NCBI GenBank assembly: GCA_900547165.1
Contig: URFZ01000005.1
Span: forward strand, 62,001 to 126,000
Length of the DNA stretch: 64,000 nt
Direction: 5' to 3'
From: an uncultured Eubacteriales bacterium
GTDB taxonomy: Bacteria; Bacillota; Clostridia; Oscillospirales; UBA644
Shown: one piece after another, positions 26,152 through 35,180 of the stretch
Numbering within the stretch: position 1 is the first letter of the stretch
How the letters are laid out: the number at the start of each line of letters is the position of its first letter
Position numbers and translations under genes: made by a program
The notes under the pieces: model-generated
The model's database searches: none
The model's input: only the letters and a program-made list of their open reading frames with translations
What the model was told of the DNA's origin: nothing

Positions 26152-26523
26152 ATGGCAGATGAGAACATCGGTTCCGTAAAGATTTCCGAAGAAGTTATCG
26201 CAGGCATCGCTTCGACCGCCGCTTGCGAGGTCGAGGGCGTTACCCGTCTTTCCTCAAAAGGCGTTGCGGCAGCGAAAGAACTTGTTACAGAATATAAACA
26301 GATAGCAAAAGGCGTCTATGCCGCGGCTGCGCCCGGAGTTGTCAATTTCTGCGTGGGAATAGTCGTTGAAAACGGCGTAAAAGTGCAGAAAGTGTCTTCC
26401 GAAGTGCAGAAGAAAGTCAAGGACGCGGTTGAGACCATGACGGGACTTTGCGTCGGAGAAGTCAACGTTCTTGTTGTCGGCGTTCATACCGATAAAAAAC
26501 CTGCTGCGGAAAACAACGACTGA
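26152..26523 (+). CDS. Asp23/Gls24 family protein (YqhY-like)
   Basis: The 123-residue protein has the Asp23 core: GSVKISEEVIAGIASTAACE, EGVTRLS, then VVENGVKVQKVSSEVQKKV. Its position before nusB matches YqhY of Bacillus, which is linked to the regulation of acetyl-CoA carboxylase. Other family members serve in envelope stress. AAGGAGG precedes the ATG. Confidence 0.88.
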   Translation: MADENIGSVKISEEVIAGIASTAACEVEGVTRLSSKGVAAAKELVTEYKQIAKGVYAAAAPGVVNFCVGIVVENGVKVQKVSSEVQKKVKDAVETMTGLCVGEVNVLVVGVHTDKKPAAENND

Positions 26524-26552
26524 ACCGTAAAACGGAAGGATATTGCCTTTAT

Positions 26553-26954
26553 ATGAAAAGAAAAGACGCCAGAGAAAACGCTTTTAAGGTCCTTTTTGAA
26601 ATATCTTTTTCGGACGATGCGGACGTTGACGAAACAATGACGCTTGCCGCCGAAAATATGGGATATGAGTTCGATGACTATTGCCGCGGACTTATAAAAG
26701 GCGTTGTCTCGGAAAAAGAAAAAATAGATTCCGTTCTGAACGAGTTCAGCACAAAATGGAAAACGGACAGACTGTCCCGCGTTGCTCTTTGCGCTTCGGA
26801 GATAGCCGTTTTCGAAATCATGGGCGGTGAAGTTCCGCTCGCAGTCGCCGTCAACGAGGCTATCGAACTTGTCAAAAAATTCGATACGGATACAAGCGCG
26901 AAATACATAAACGGCGTTCTCGGCGGTTATGTTCGCTCCAAAGATGTCGGCTGA
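26553..26954 (+). CDS. nusB: Transcription antitermination factor NusB
   Basis: The 133-residue all-helical protein starts KRKDARENAFKVLFEISF and ends VAVNEAIELVKKFDTDTSAKYINGVLGG (split here by family blocks). It binds boxA RNA with NusE to prevent early termination in rRNA operons. The next gene starts inside its last codons. Confidence 0.92.
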   Translation: MKRKDARENAFKVLFEISFSDDADVDETMTLAAENMGYEFDDYCRGLIKGVVSEKEKIDSVLNEFSTKWKTDRLSRVALCASEIAVFEIMGGEVPLAVAVNEAIELVKKFDTDTSAKYINGVLGGYVRSKDVG

Positions 26955-27891
26955 CAAAGCGCTGGCTTTCGATACAAGCAATTACACCACCTCCGCCGCA
27001 ACGCTCACCGTTTCGGGAGAGGTCTTCAACTCAAAAAAACTTTTGCCCGTCGAAAGCGGCAAACGCGGACTGCGGCAGTCCGATGCCGTGTTTGCGCATA
27101 CCAAGCAATTATATGATGTTTTTCAAAGCCTCGATCCAAGCGGTATCGAGGCTGTCGGTGTTTCAACGCGCCCGCGCAGCATTGAGGGCTCATATATGCC
27201 GTGTTTTCTTGTCGGCAAAAACGTCGGTCACATCGTAGCCAAAACGCTCGGCGTTCCCGTGTATGAATTTTCGCATCAGCAGGGTCATATCGCTGCGGGC
27301 ATTTTTTCCTGCGGCAAAAAAGAATTGCTGAACGGCGGTTTTTATGCGTTTCATCTTTCGGGCGGCACGATGGAACTTGCCGAAGTCGAAAGCATGGACA
27401 AGATAAGAATAGTCGCAGAGACCGACGACCTTACGGCGGGACAACTCATAGACCGCTGCGGAGTCCGTCTCGGGCTCGGTTTTCCCTCAGGCGCGGAACT
27501 TGAAAAACTTGCGCGTGACGGCACATCGCCGCGAAAACCGAAAGTCGTTTTCAGAAACGGAAAATGCAGTCTTTCGGGCTTTGAAAACATTGCCGAAAAA
27601 ATGATTTCGGACGGCGTTTCGCCTTGCGATACCGCCGCATTTGTTTTTGAGAGCGTTTATAAAAATATAGAGACCATGACCGATTATGCCGTTCGCGAAT
27701 ACGGCGAAAAACCGGTTCTTTTCGTCGGCGGCGTTATGTCAAACGCACTTATGCGCCCTCGGCTTGAAGCGCGGTACGAATCGTATTTTGCCGAGCCGTC
27801 TCTTTCAAGCGATAATGCCGTCGGCACCGCTTATCTGACGCTTGCCGCCGCAAACGGCGATATTGATATTTTCAGCCCCGCGGCAGAGTAG
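26929..27891 (+). CDS. Divergent TsaD/Kae1-like protein
   Basis: The 320-residue protein has the ASKHA fold of TsaD: ALAFDTSNYTTSAA at the N-terminus, metal-binding HQQGHIAAG, and a nucleotide region LFVGGVMSNALMR with SSDNAVGTAYL. Real TsaD makes the t6A base of tRNA. This one is shorter and has diverged: the loop motif reads FHLSGGTMEL where TsaD has a VSGGHT-type segment. Clostridia commonly carry such a paralog between nusB and xseA. A start at 26944 (MSADKALAF) is equally possible. The role is inferred only as tRNA-modification-related. Confidence 0.7.
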   Translation: MFAPKMSADKALAFDTSNYTTSAATLTVSGEVFNSKKLLPVESGKRGLRQSDAVFAHTKQLYDVFQSLDPSGIEAVGVSTRPRSIEGSYMPCFLVGKNVGHIVAKTLGVPVYEFSHQQGHIAAGIFSCGKKELLNGGFYAFHLSGGTMELAEVESMDKIRIVAETDDLTAGQLIDRCGVRLGLGFPSGAELEKLARDGTSPRKPKVVFRNGKCSLSGFENIAEKMISDGVSPCDTAAFVFESVYKNIETMTDYAVREYGEKPVLFVGGVMSNALMRPRLEARYESYFAEPSLSSDNAVGTAYLTLAAANGDIDIFSPAAE

Positions 27892-27903
27892 GGAGGGTTT
27901 ATC

Positions 27904-29094
27904 ATGGCTTTGACCGTGACGGTCTCACAACTGAATATGTATGTTAAGTCCGTGTTGACTTCCGACCCTAATCTGAAAGGCGTTACCGTTCGCGGAGAAA
28001 TTTCCAACTATACGCGCAACGCCCGCAGCGGACATGCTTATTTCACTTTGAAAGATTCCTCCGCCGCCGTCAAGTGCGTGATGTTTTCTTCGGCGTGTTC
28101 GAAAGTAAAGTTTGACGTGTCGGACGGGCTTGAAGTGTTTGTTACGGGAAGCGTCGCTTTGTATGAACGTGACGGCGCTTATCAACTCTATGCCGAAAAA
28201 ATGACACCTGTCGGAATAGGCGCGGCGTATCTGGCTTTTCTTCAACTCAAAGAAAAACTTGAAAAAACGGGACTTTTCGCTCCCGAATATAAAAAACCTC
28301 TTCCGCGCTTTCCGCGCACGATAGGGCTTATAACATCAAAAACGGGTGCTGCGGTAAAGGACTTCCTCTCAATATCGAAAGCAAGGTTTCCGTCTGCCGA
28401 GATAATCGTTTATCCCGCAACCGTTCAGGGCGACGGGTGCCGTGACAGCGTTGTCGGCGGTATCGGATATTTCGAACACCGAGGCGTAGACGTTATTTGT
28501 ATCGCCCGCGGCGGAGGTTCATACGAGGACCTTGCCTGTTTCAACGACGAAGCGCTTGCTTATGCCATATTTCAGGCAAAAACGCCTGTCGTCAGCGCAA
28601 TAGGACACGACATAGATTTCACCGTTCCGGATTTTGTTGCAGACGTCCGAGCCGCAACCCCGTCGAACGCCGCCGAACTTATCTGCCCGTCTTCATCCGA
28701 ACTGAAAAATTCAGTGACTTCTTTGAAGACCCGCGCCGCAAACGCCGCCGTTTCGCAGATAAGAGCCGAACAAAACAGGGTTGAAACGCTTTGCTCCCGC
28801 TCTTCGCCTCTCCGTTTAGTCGGAGAAAAAACGATATTGCTCGACGGACTTTCCGCCCGCATTTCATCCGCCGCAAAACACGACGTCGCACTTTTGGGGC
28901 AAACGCTTGAAAGGCTTGTCGGAAAAGTTGAGGCAATGAACCCGCTGTCCGTGTTAAAACGCGGATATGCCGCCGTTTCTCTCGGCAAAAAAACCGTATC
29001 ACGCGCTTCGGAAATATCCGAGGGCGACAAAATAAAACTCAGATTTACCGATGGGGTGATTGACTGTGTCGCAGGAAAAAGAGATGACTTATGA
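27904..29094 (+). CDS. xseA: Exodeoxyribonuclease VII large subunit
   Basis: The 396-residue protein has the N-terminal OB fold (VTVSQLNMYVKSVLTSD, VRGEISNYTRNARSGHAYF) and the catalytic region with ARGGGSYEDL and AIGHDIDFTVPDFVADVRAA. It degrades single-stranded DNA with XseB, encoded next. The C-terminal coiled-coil region is somewhat short. GGGAGGGTTTATC precedes the ATG. Confidence 0.96.
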   Translation: MALTVTVSQLNMYVKSVLTSDPNLKGVTVRGEISNYTRNARSGHAYFTLKDSSAAVKCVMFSSACSKVKFDVSDGLEVFVTGSVALYERDGAYQLYAEKMTPVGIGAAYLAFLQLKEKLEKTGLFAPEYKKPLPRFPRTIGLITSKTGAAVKDFLSISKARFPSAEIIVYPATVQGDGCRDSVVGGIGYFEHRGVDVICIARGGGSYEDLACFNDEALAYAIFQAKTPVVSAIGHDIDFTVPDFVADVRAATPSNAAELICPSSSELKNSVTSLKTRAANAAVSQIRAEQNRVETLCSRSSPLRLVGEKTILLDGLSARISSAAKHDVALLGQTLERLVGKVEAMNPLSVLKRGYAAVSLGKKTVSRASEISEGDKIKLRFTDGVIDCVAGKRDDL

Positions 29095-29287
29095 AAAGGC
29101 GATAAAACGCCTTGAAGAGATCGCTTTGCAGATGGAAAGCGGAAAACTTACGCTTGACGAATCAATAAAGTATTACGAAGAGAGCGTAAAACTCACGGAG
29201 TTTTGCTATTCAAAACTCGAATCCTTCAAACAACGCATTTATGAAGTAACATCATCGGGAGAAAAGGAGTTCGCTCAAAATGATTGA
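29060..29287 (+). CDS. xseB: Exodeoxyribonuclease VII small subunit
   Basis: The conserved part begins MTYEKAIKRLEEIALQMESG at an ATG at 29084; TTG 29060 or GTG 29066 add eight or six residues and are supported by GGGGTGA. The helical protein (about 70 residues) includes LTLDESIKYYEESVKL, the family signature. It overlaps the xseA end and the ispA start. Confidence 0.88.
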   Translation: MTVSQEKEMTYEKAIKRLEEIALQMESGKLTLDESIKYYEESVKLTEFCYSKLESFKQRIYEVTSSGEKEFAQND

Positions 29288-30164
29288 TTTTGAACAGAGA
29301 TTCAACGACTACCGCGCATATATCAACGAAAAACTTGCCGCTTACGTTGCAACGGACGGCTCAAAAATTTGCGATTCGATGAATTACAGCGTCATGGCTG
29401 GCGGCAAACGCATACGTCCTGTTCTTGCGCTCGAATGCTGCCGCCTTTGCTGCGGTGATTACAAAAAGGCGACTGCCTTTGCGTGCGCGCTTGAAATAAT
29501 CCATTCATATTCGCTCATTTACGATGACCTGCCGTGCATGGACAACGACACCATGCGCCGCGGAAAACCGACAAACCACGTTGTTTTCGGCGAGGACATC
29601 GCGCTCATGGCGGGTATGGGACTCTATTGCCGCGCATTTGAGATAGTTACCGATACATACAAGGAGTTCGGATTGACCGAAACGCAACTGATAGACGGTA
29701 TAAAGGCTCTTCTCAAAGCGTCGGGCATGAACGGAATAGTTCTCGGACAGGTACTCGACATCGACAATGTGGCAGGCAAACATACCGACCTTGATTATAT
29801 CCAAAGGGTTCACGATTATAAAACAAGCGCCATGCTCGAAGCATCTTCTGAAGTCGGCGCTATCTGCGGCGGCGCGACCGAAAAACAGCGTGCGGCGCTG
29901 CTTGAATATTCGAAAAACATCGGTCTGGCTTTCCAAATAAGAGATGATATTCTCGATGTTACGGGCACTGACGGCAATATGGGAAAAACGCTCGGCAAGG
30001 ATAAGGAAAGCGGCAAGACCACGTTCGTGGACATCTTCGGTGTCGGCGGCGCACAGCGCAAAGTCGTTGAACTGACCGAACGTGCAAAATCTGCGATATC
30101 GTGCTTCTACGACGGCGGTTTTCTTATTTCTTTCGCGGACTATCTCTGCGGCAGGGACAATTGA
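29280..30164 (+). CDS. ispA: Polyprenyl (farnesyl/geranyl) diphosphate synthase
   Basis: The 294-residue protein has both Asp-rich Mg2+ motifs: DDLPCMDND with RRGKPTNH at about 83-100, and DDILDVTG. Residues GGKRIRP bind the substrate. It condenses isoprenoid C5 units into C15 chains for undecaprenol and other isoprenoids. The gene overlaps xseB by eight bases, the order common in Firmicutes (xseA-xseB-ispA). Confidence 0.94.
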   Translation: MIDFEQRFNDYRAYINEKLAAYVATDGSKICDSMNYSVMAGGKRIRPVLALECCRLCCGDYKKATAFACALEIIHSYSLIYDDLPCMDNDTMRRGKPTNHVVFGEDIALMAGMGLYCRAFEIVTDTYKEFGLTETQLIDGIKALLKASGMNGIVLGQVLDIDNVAGKHTDLDYIQRVHDYKTSAMLEASSEVGAICGGATEKQRAALLEYSKNIGLAFQIRDDILDVTGTDGNMGKTLGKDKESGKTTFVDIFGVGGAQRKVVELTERAKSAISCFYDGGFLISFADYLCGRDN

Positions 30165-30190
30165 CGTATTGTTTAGGCTGAATGTACCCT

Positions 30191-30221
30191 GTCTGACGTT
30201 TCGACGGAAGACGACTTTTTT
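30191..30221 (+). terminator. Weak terminator after ispA
   Basis: GTCT and AGAC arms at 30191-30212 with inner CG pairs, followed by GACTTTTTT. The stem has internal mismatches, so efficiency is uncertain. Confidence 0.45.
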
Positions 30222-30504
30222 CAAATTTCCCGAATCTGTTTTATCATCTGTCAAAAATGTGCCGAAAATACAGCGTATACTATACTTGCAAACACAAAGG
30301 AGAGATTGTGTTAGCCTGTCGGTGACAGTTGCTTTTTTCTTTTCATTTCTAATCCTTTTTTTCTGAGAGAGATCCCTTCGGGGGTCTCTTCTTCTTTTAT
30401 ATGAGAATGAAAGACTTTCGTGGTGTTTTGTGTGTTTGTTCTTTTGTGCTCGGTGCAAGTTTTGAGATTACGGTGTTTATTGTACGAATTTTTTATGACG
30501 CCGA
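30222..30504 (+). other. Gene-free stretch with hairpins upstream of pncB
   Basis: No gene found. A hairpin AACACAA / TTGTGTT (about 30289-30310) encloses AAGGAGAG. It is followed by CTGTC GGT GACAG (30316-30328) with TTGCTTTTTTCTTTT, then AGAGATCCC / GGGGTCTCT (30368-30388) with TCTTCTTTT. AAGGAGAG is placed for a GTG that would encode only five residues. A short RNA or an old leader is possible; there is no clear promoter for it. Confidence 0.4.
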
Positions 30505-30533
30505 TTGAATTAAATATATATTTATGATATAAT
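30505..30533 (+). promoter_or_regulatory. Promoter of pncB
   Basis: TTGAAT (30505-30510) and TATAAT (30528-30533) with a 17-base spacer, about 35 bases before the pncB ATG. Confidence 0.7.
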
Positions 30534-30568
30534 ATCAAATAAATGTATAACGAAAGAAAGTGGACGTT

Positions 30569-32017
30569 ATGAGACCTTATAACCAAACATTACTTTGCGA
30601 TTTTTATGAATTGACCATGGGCAACGGTTACCTGCTTTCCGGCAAAAAGGATATGCAGGCGTGCTTTGACCTTTATTTCAGAAAAGTTCCCGATAACGGC
30701 GGTTATGCAATTGCCGCAGGTCTTTCGGAAATGATCGAATTTTTGGAACAACTCCATTTTGACAAGGAAGATATTGACTATCTTCGCTCGAAAAATCAGT
30801 TCAGCGAAGAATTCTTACAGTATTTGGCGGACTTCAAGTTTGAGTGCGACGTTTACGCTGTCGAAGAGGGAACACCCGTATTTCCGAACGAACCTCTTGT
30901 TACGGTCAAAGGTCCCGCAATACAGGCACAACTGCTTGAAACGATGCTGCTTCTGACCATAAACCATCAATCGCTTATTGCGACAAAAGCGAACAGAATA
31001 GTCCGCGCCGCACAGGGCAGACCCGTTTTTGAGTTCGGTTCAAGACGTGCGCAAGGCAGCAATGCCGCGATACTCGGCGCAAGAGCCGCATTTGTCGGAG
31101 GTTGTGCGGGAACCGCCTGCGCTTGCTGTGAGCAACTTTACGGCATTCCTGCGGTTGGCACCATGGCGCACTCGTGGATACAGATGTATGACACCGAACT
31201 TGAAGCGTTTGAAGCGTATGCGAGATACTATCCCGACAACTGCATTTTGCTTGTCGATACCTACAACGTTGTCAAATCGGGAATCCCGAATGCGATAAAG
31301 GCATACGAAAATGTTCTAAAACCGCTCGGCAAGAGGCTTAAAGGTATCAGAATAGACTCGGGCGACATAACTTATCTGACAAAGAAAGTCAGAAAGATGC
31401 TTGACGAAGCGGGACTTGAAGATTGCACTATCTTTATTTCCAACTCTCTTGACGAATATATCATCAGAGACATTCTTCTTCAAGGTGCGCAGATAAACTC
31501 TTTCGGCGTCGGCGAAAGACTTATAACCTCGAAGTCCGAACCTGTTTTCGGCGGCGTTTACAAACTTGTTGCGACCGAAAAGGACGGCGAATACGTTCCG
31601 AAGATCAAACTTTCGGAGAACGTTGAAAAGATAACCACTCCCGGTTATAAAAAAATATACCGTCTGTTCTCCAACGAAACGGGAAATATGGTTGCGGATC
31701 TTATCGCATTGCATGACGAAGAGTTTGATTTCACAAAGCCCATAACGCTTTTTGACCCCGTTTACACATGGAAGAAAAAGACGTTTGAAAATTATCGTGT
31801 TGAAGAGATATTGAAACCGATATACCTGAACGGCAAACTCGTTTACAAAACACCGTCCGTTATCGAATCGAAGAAATACTGTGCAGAACAGGTCGGAAAA
31901 CTGTGGGACGAAGTTAAGCGTTTCGAGAACCCGCAGACGTATTACGTTGACCTTTCGCAGAAACTTTGGGACGTTAAACACAGCCTGCTCAGCGAGGGCG
32001 CGGGAGAGAAAAAGTGA
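30569..32017 (+). CDS. pncB: Nicotinate phosphoribosyltransferase
   Basis: The 482-residue enzyme salvages nicotinate to NaMN for NAD synthesis, using PRPP and ATP. Signatures seen are NQTLLCDFYELTMGNGYL, the segment FEFGSRRAQGSNAAI with the conserved RRxQG, GTMAHSWIQMY, and RIDSGDITYL. The ATG at 30569 is preferred over GTG 30560. The length agrees with the larger Firmicute type. Its stop overlaps the next start (GTGA). Confidence 0.95.
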   Translation: MRPYNQTLLCDFYELTMGNGYLLSGKKDMQACFDLYFRKVPDNGGYAIAAGLSEMIEFLEQLHFDKEDIDYLRSKNQFSEEFLQYLADFKFECDVYAVEEGTPVFPNEPLVTVKGPAIQAQLLETMLLLTINHQSLIATKANRIVRAAQGRPVFEFGSRRAQGSNAAILGARAAFVGGCAGTACACCEQLYGIPAVGTMAHSWIQMYDTELEAFEAYARYYPDNCILLVDTYNVVKSGIPNAIKAYENVLKPLGKRLKGIRIDSGDITYLTKKVRKMLDEAGLEDCTIFISNSLDEYIIRDILLQGAQINSFGVGERLITSKSEPVFGGVYKLVATEKDGEYVPKIKLSENVEKITTPGYKKIYRLFSNETGNMVADLIALHDEEFDFTKPITLFDPVYTWKKKTFENYRVEEILKPIYLNGKLVYKTPSVIESKKYCAEQVGKLWDEVKRFENPQTYYVDLSQKLWDVKHSLLSEGAGEKK

Positions 32018-33111
32018 GATACGGTTACTATATGCCCGTCCGTCTCGTTTCGGGCGAGGGGATAGTTGCAAGATATGACGGTTATTCCAAACTCGGAAAA
32101 CGCTGTCTTATAATATCGGGCAAAAATCTGTACAAGCACAGTTCCGTATTCGCAGACCTCCAAAAAGGGCTTCGCAACTGCGGCGTCGATTACAAAACAT
32201 TTTTTGAGGTCGAGAATAACCCGTCTTACGAAACCGTTAAACGTGCCGTTTCGGCGGTTCGCGATTTCGGCGCGGATTTCATCGTAGGTGTCGGCGGCGG
32301 CAGTTCCATGGACGCCGCAAAGGCAACTGCTTTGCTTTGCGCAAATCCGCAGGTGACGGAAACGGATATTTTTAATGCTTCCGCTTTTGTCAACAAACCG
32401 CTTCCGCTTCTTGTGATAGGCACAACGGCGGGTACGGGCAGCGAAGTTACTTCCGCGTCGGTTCTGACATTTAACACCCCCGACGGTATTGTGAAAAAGA
32501 CCGTCAAATCCGCCGAAAGTTATGCCACTTGCGCTCTTTGCGATTCGACGTATACGGAAACTTTGTCCGAGAGAACCACCGTGGCAACCGCGCTTGACGC
32601 AATCTGTCATGCCGTTGAAGCGTATTACAGCAAAAAAGTCGGTTCGTTCGGCAGAATGTATTCAAGAAAAGCGATTTCTGTTATAGTTCCCGCTCTTAAA
32701 AAATTTACGGAGCACGGAAGTTCGAAAGCAGTCCGCGAGGAACTTTATATAGGCTCTTTGTACGCAGGCTGCGCCATAAATGACGGCGGCACGTCGTTTG
32801 CTCACTCTCTCGGATATCAGTTGACGAATTATCTCGGTTACGAACACGGTTTTGCCTGTGCCGCGCTGATGCCCGCATTTATTTCAAAAGCGAGCGATGC
32901 GGACGGTCTGGCGGCGTATGCGGATATGACGGCGCTTGAATTGAGCGACTTTATCGCGAACCTTTTCAAAAAATATATCCCCGAAACGGATATTTCGGAC
33001 GACGATGCGAAAAAGTTCTCCGAAATAGGGCTTACGATGCCGAGTCTGAACAATCATGTATTCGAACCTCTCGACCTTAACGAGTGCGAAAGAATATATA
33101 AAGGCATCTGA
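32014..33111 (+). CDS. Iron-containing alcohol dehydrogenase
   Basis: The 365-residue protein belongs to the group III Fe-ADH family. It has GVGGGSSMDAAKA and GTTAGTGSEVT for NAD(P)H, and metal ligands Asp in CDSTY, His in AICHAVEAY and two His in FAHSLGYQLTNYLGYEHG. It reduces an aldehyde or oxidises an alcohol in the cytoplasm; the substrate cannot be read from sequence. The start is GTG at 32014 overlapping the pncB stop. Cotranscription with NAD salvage may be incidental. Confidence 0.88.
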   Translation: MRYGYYMPVRLVSGEGIVARYDGYSKLGKRCLIISGKNLYKHSSVFADLQKGLRNCGVDYKTFFEVENNPSYETVKRAVSAVRDFGADFIVGVGGGSSMDAAKATALLCANPQVTETDIFNASAFVNKPLPLLVIGTTAGTGSEVTSASVLTFNTPDGIVKKTVKSAESYATCALCDSTYTETLSERTTVATALDAICHAVEAYYSKKVGSFGRMYSRKAISVIVPALKKFTEHGSSKAVREELYIGSLYAGCAINDGGTSFAHSLGYQLTNYLGYEHGFACAALMPAFISKASDADGLAAYADMTALELSDFIANLFKKYIPETDISDDDAKKFSEIGLTMPSLNNHVFEPLDLNECERIYKGI

Positions 33112-33137
33112 AAATACGATAAATCAGGGTTTTTCTA

Positions 33138-35180
33138 ATGATTAAATGGTTGATAAAAAAACAGGACGAAGTGGCTGTTGCCTTGATAAGGAAACAGTTC
33201 GGCTTTTGCGAAGCCGTTGCCCGTGTGTTGTATAACCGTGGGTTGACGGATAAAGCGAGCATAGAGTCCTTTTTTGATATAGATATAGCAAACCTGCACG
33301 ACCCGCTTTTGCTTGCCGATATGGATAAGGCGACGGCACGCATAAGAAAGGCGGTTGCGAACGGGGAAAAGATAACCGTTTACGGTGATTATGACGTGGA
33401 TGGCATAACGTCCGTTGTCGTGCTTTACAGGTATCTGACTTCGGTCGGCGCAAAAGTGGATTATTATATTCCCGACAGAACGGAAGAGGGTTATGGGCTT
33501 AACACCGCGGCGCTTCGCTCCATATATGAGTCGGGCACGTCTCTTATCGTTACTGTCGATACGGGAACAACCGCCGTTGAAGAAATAGCCGAGGCGGAGG
33601 GATACGGTCTTGACGTTATCGTGACCGACCACCACGAGTGCAAACCTACGCTTCCGGAATGTATTGCGGTTGTGAACCCGAAAAGACCTGACAGCGTTTA
33701 TCCTTACAAGGAACTTGCGGGCGTCGGAGTTGTTTTCAAACTTGTCTGCGCCCTTATCGGCGACAGTTCAAAGGCGTTTTCGCTTTACGGGGATCTTGTC
33801 GCAATAGGCACGATAGCGGATATAATGCCGCTGGTTGACGAAAACCGCATACTTGTGTCTCTCGGTTTGGAACTTCTGCGCAAACGTCCGTCCTGCGGTA
33901 TTCGCGCGCTTTTGGAGGCTTCGGGCGGATATAAGCACGGACAGATAACCGCTTCGACGATAGCGTTTCAGGTCGCGCCGCGCATAAATGCTGCCGGAAG
34001 AATAGGCGACCCCAAACAGTCTGTCGAACTTCTGCTTTGTGAGGACCCTGAAAATGCCGCCGTACTTGCGGAGGGTCTTTGCGAGGAGAACAGAACGCGC
34101 CGCAAGATGGAAGCGGACATAATCGACGACGTCGAAAAGATGCTTGAAAACAGAAATCCCAAAGACCGGATAATCGTTGTCGGCTCCGAAAATTGGCATC
34201 ACGGCGTTATAGGAATTGTTGCTTCCAAAATAGTTGAAAAATATCATTTGCCGTGCATATTGGTATGCTTTGACGGGGACAGGACAAAAGGCTCCGCAAG
34301 AAGCATAAAAGACGTAAGTATGTTTGAGTTGCTGACACAGGCTTCCGAACATCTCGAAAAATTCGGCGGTCATGAGATGGCGGCGGGACTGACACTTGAA
34401 AGAAAAGATTTTGATGCTTTCGTCCGCGACATAACAGCTATCGCAAACGAAAAAATCAACGATGATATGATGATTCCCGTGGTTGAGTCCGAATGCGTTA
34501 TTCCTTTTTCGGAAATCTCTCTCGACACGGTTCACGAACTTCAACGTTTGGAACCGTTCGGAACGGGCAACCCCACACCGAGTTTTGCATTCGGCAACGT
34601 GGTTCTGACCGATGTTCTTGCCGTCGGCGCGGGAATGCACCTTAAATTGACGTTCTCTTACGGCGGACAGGACTTTTCCGCAATGCTTTTCGGCACGACC
34701 CCGCAGGATTTTGATTTTGCGGTGGGAGATACCGTGGATATGGTCTTCTCGATGTCGGAAAACTTTTTCAATAACAGATATTCTCTTAACATGAGCATAA
34801 AGCGTATGCGACTTTGTGCCGATACCGAGAGAAAAGAGTCGGAAGCGGAAGCGCGTTACATCGCTTTTTCGAACGGCGCACCCGTTGACTGTGCCGCATT
34901 GACCCGAAAAGAGTTTACTGCGGTATACAGACATCTTCACAGAAATTATATCAATTCCAAGCAGACAAAATATATGCCGCACGCTTTTGCGAGAGGCTTT
35001 GCAAGGCGCGGCTTTGCGGAATTCGATTTCTGCAAACTCATGTTTTGTCTCGATATTCTTTCCGAACTCGGGATAATAGAGTACACATATAACGGCAACG
35101 TAAATATTATTTTCAAAGATACACAGAACAAGAAAAATCTTGCCGACAGCCGAACATGGCGAGCCGTCGGAGGTGAATGA
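33138..35180 (+). CDS. recJ: Single-stranded-DNA exonuclease RecJ
   Basis: The 680-residue protein has the DHH phosphoesterase motifs: VYGDYDVDGITSV, IVTVDTGTT, VTDHHE, and DHHA1 motifs later (WHHGVIGIVASK, FGGHEMAAG). It digests 5' single-stranded DNA ends during repair. A C-terminal extension beyond about residue 560 is typical of Gram-positive RecJ. The stop overlaps the rel start. Confidence 0.94.
   Translation: MIKWLIKKQDEVAVALIRKQFGFCEAVARVLYNRGLTDKASIESFFDIDIANLHDPLLLADMDKATARIRKAVANGEKITVYGDYDVDGITSVVVLYRYLTSVGAKVDYYIPDRTEEGYGLNTAALRSIYESGTSLIVTVDTGTTAVEEIAEAEGYGLDVIVTDHHECKPTLPECIAVVNPKRPDSVYPYKELAGVGVVFKLVCALIGDSSKAFSLYGDLVAIGTIADIMPLVDENRILVSLGLELLRKRPSCGIRALLEASGGYKHGQITASTIAFQVAPRINAAGRIGDPKQSVELLLCEDPENAAVLAEGLCEENRTRRKMEADIIDDVEKMLENRNPKDRIIVVGSENWHHGVIGIVASKIVEKYHLPCILVCFDGDRTKGSARSIKDVSMFELLTQASEHLEKFGGHEMAAGLTLERKDFDAFVRDITAIANEKINDDMMIPVVESECVIPFSEISLDTVHELQRLEPFGTGNPTPSFAFGNVVLTDVLAVGAGMHLKLTFSYGGQDFSAMLFGTTPQDFDFAVGDTVDMVFSMSENFFNNRYSLNMSIKRMRLCADTERKESEAEARYIAFSNGAPVDCAALTRKEFTAVYRHLHRNYINSKQTKYMPHAFARGFARRGFAEFDFCKLMFCLDILSELGIIEYTYNGNVNIIFKDTQNKKNLADSRTWRAVGGE

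Noticed and set aside
33768..34982. Open minus-strand frame of 404 codons
   Set aside because: It is antisense to recJ, without recognisable domains.
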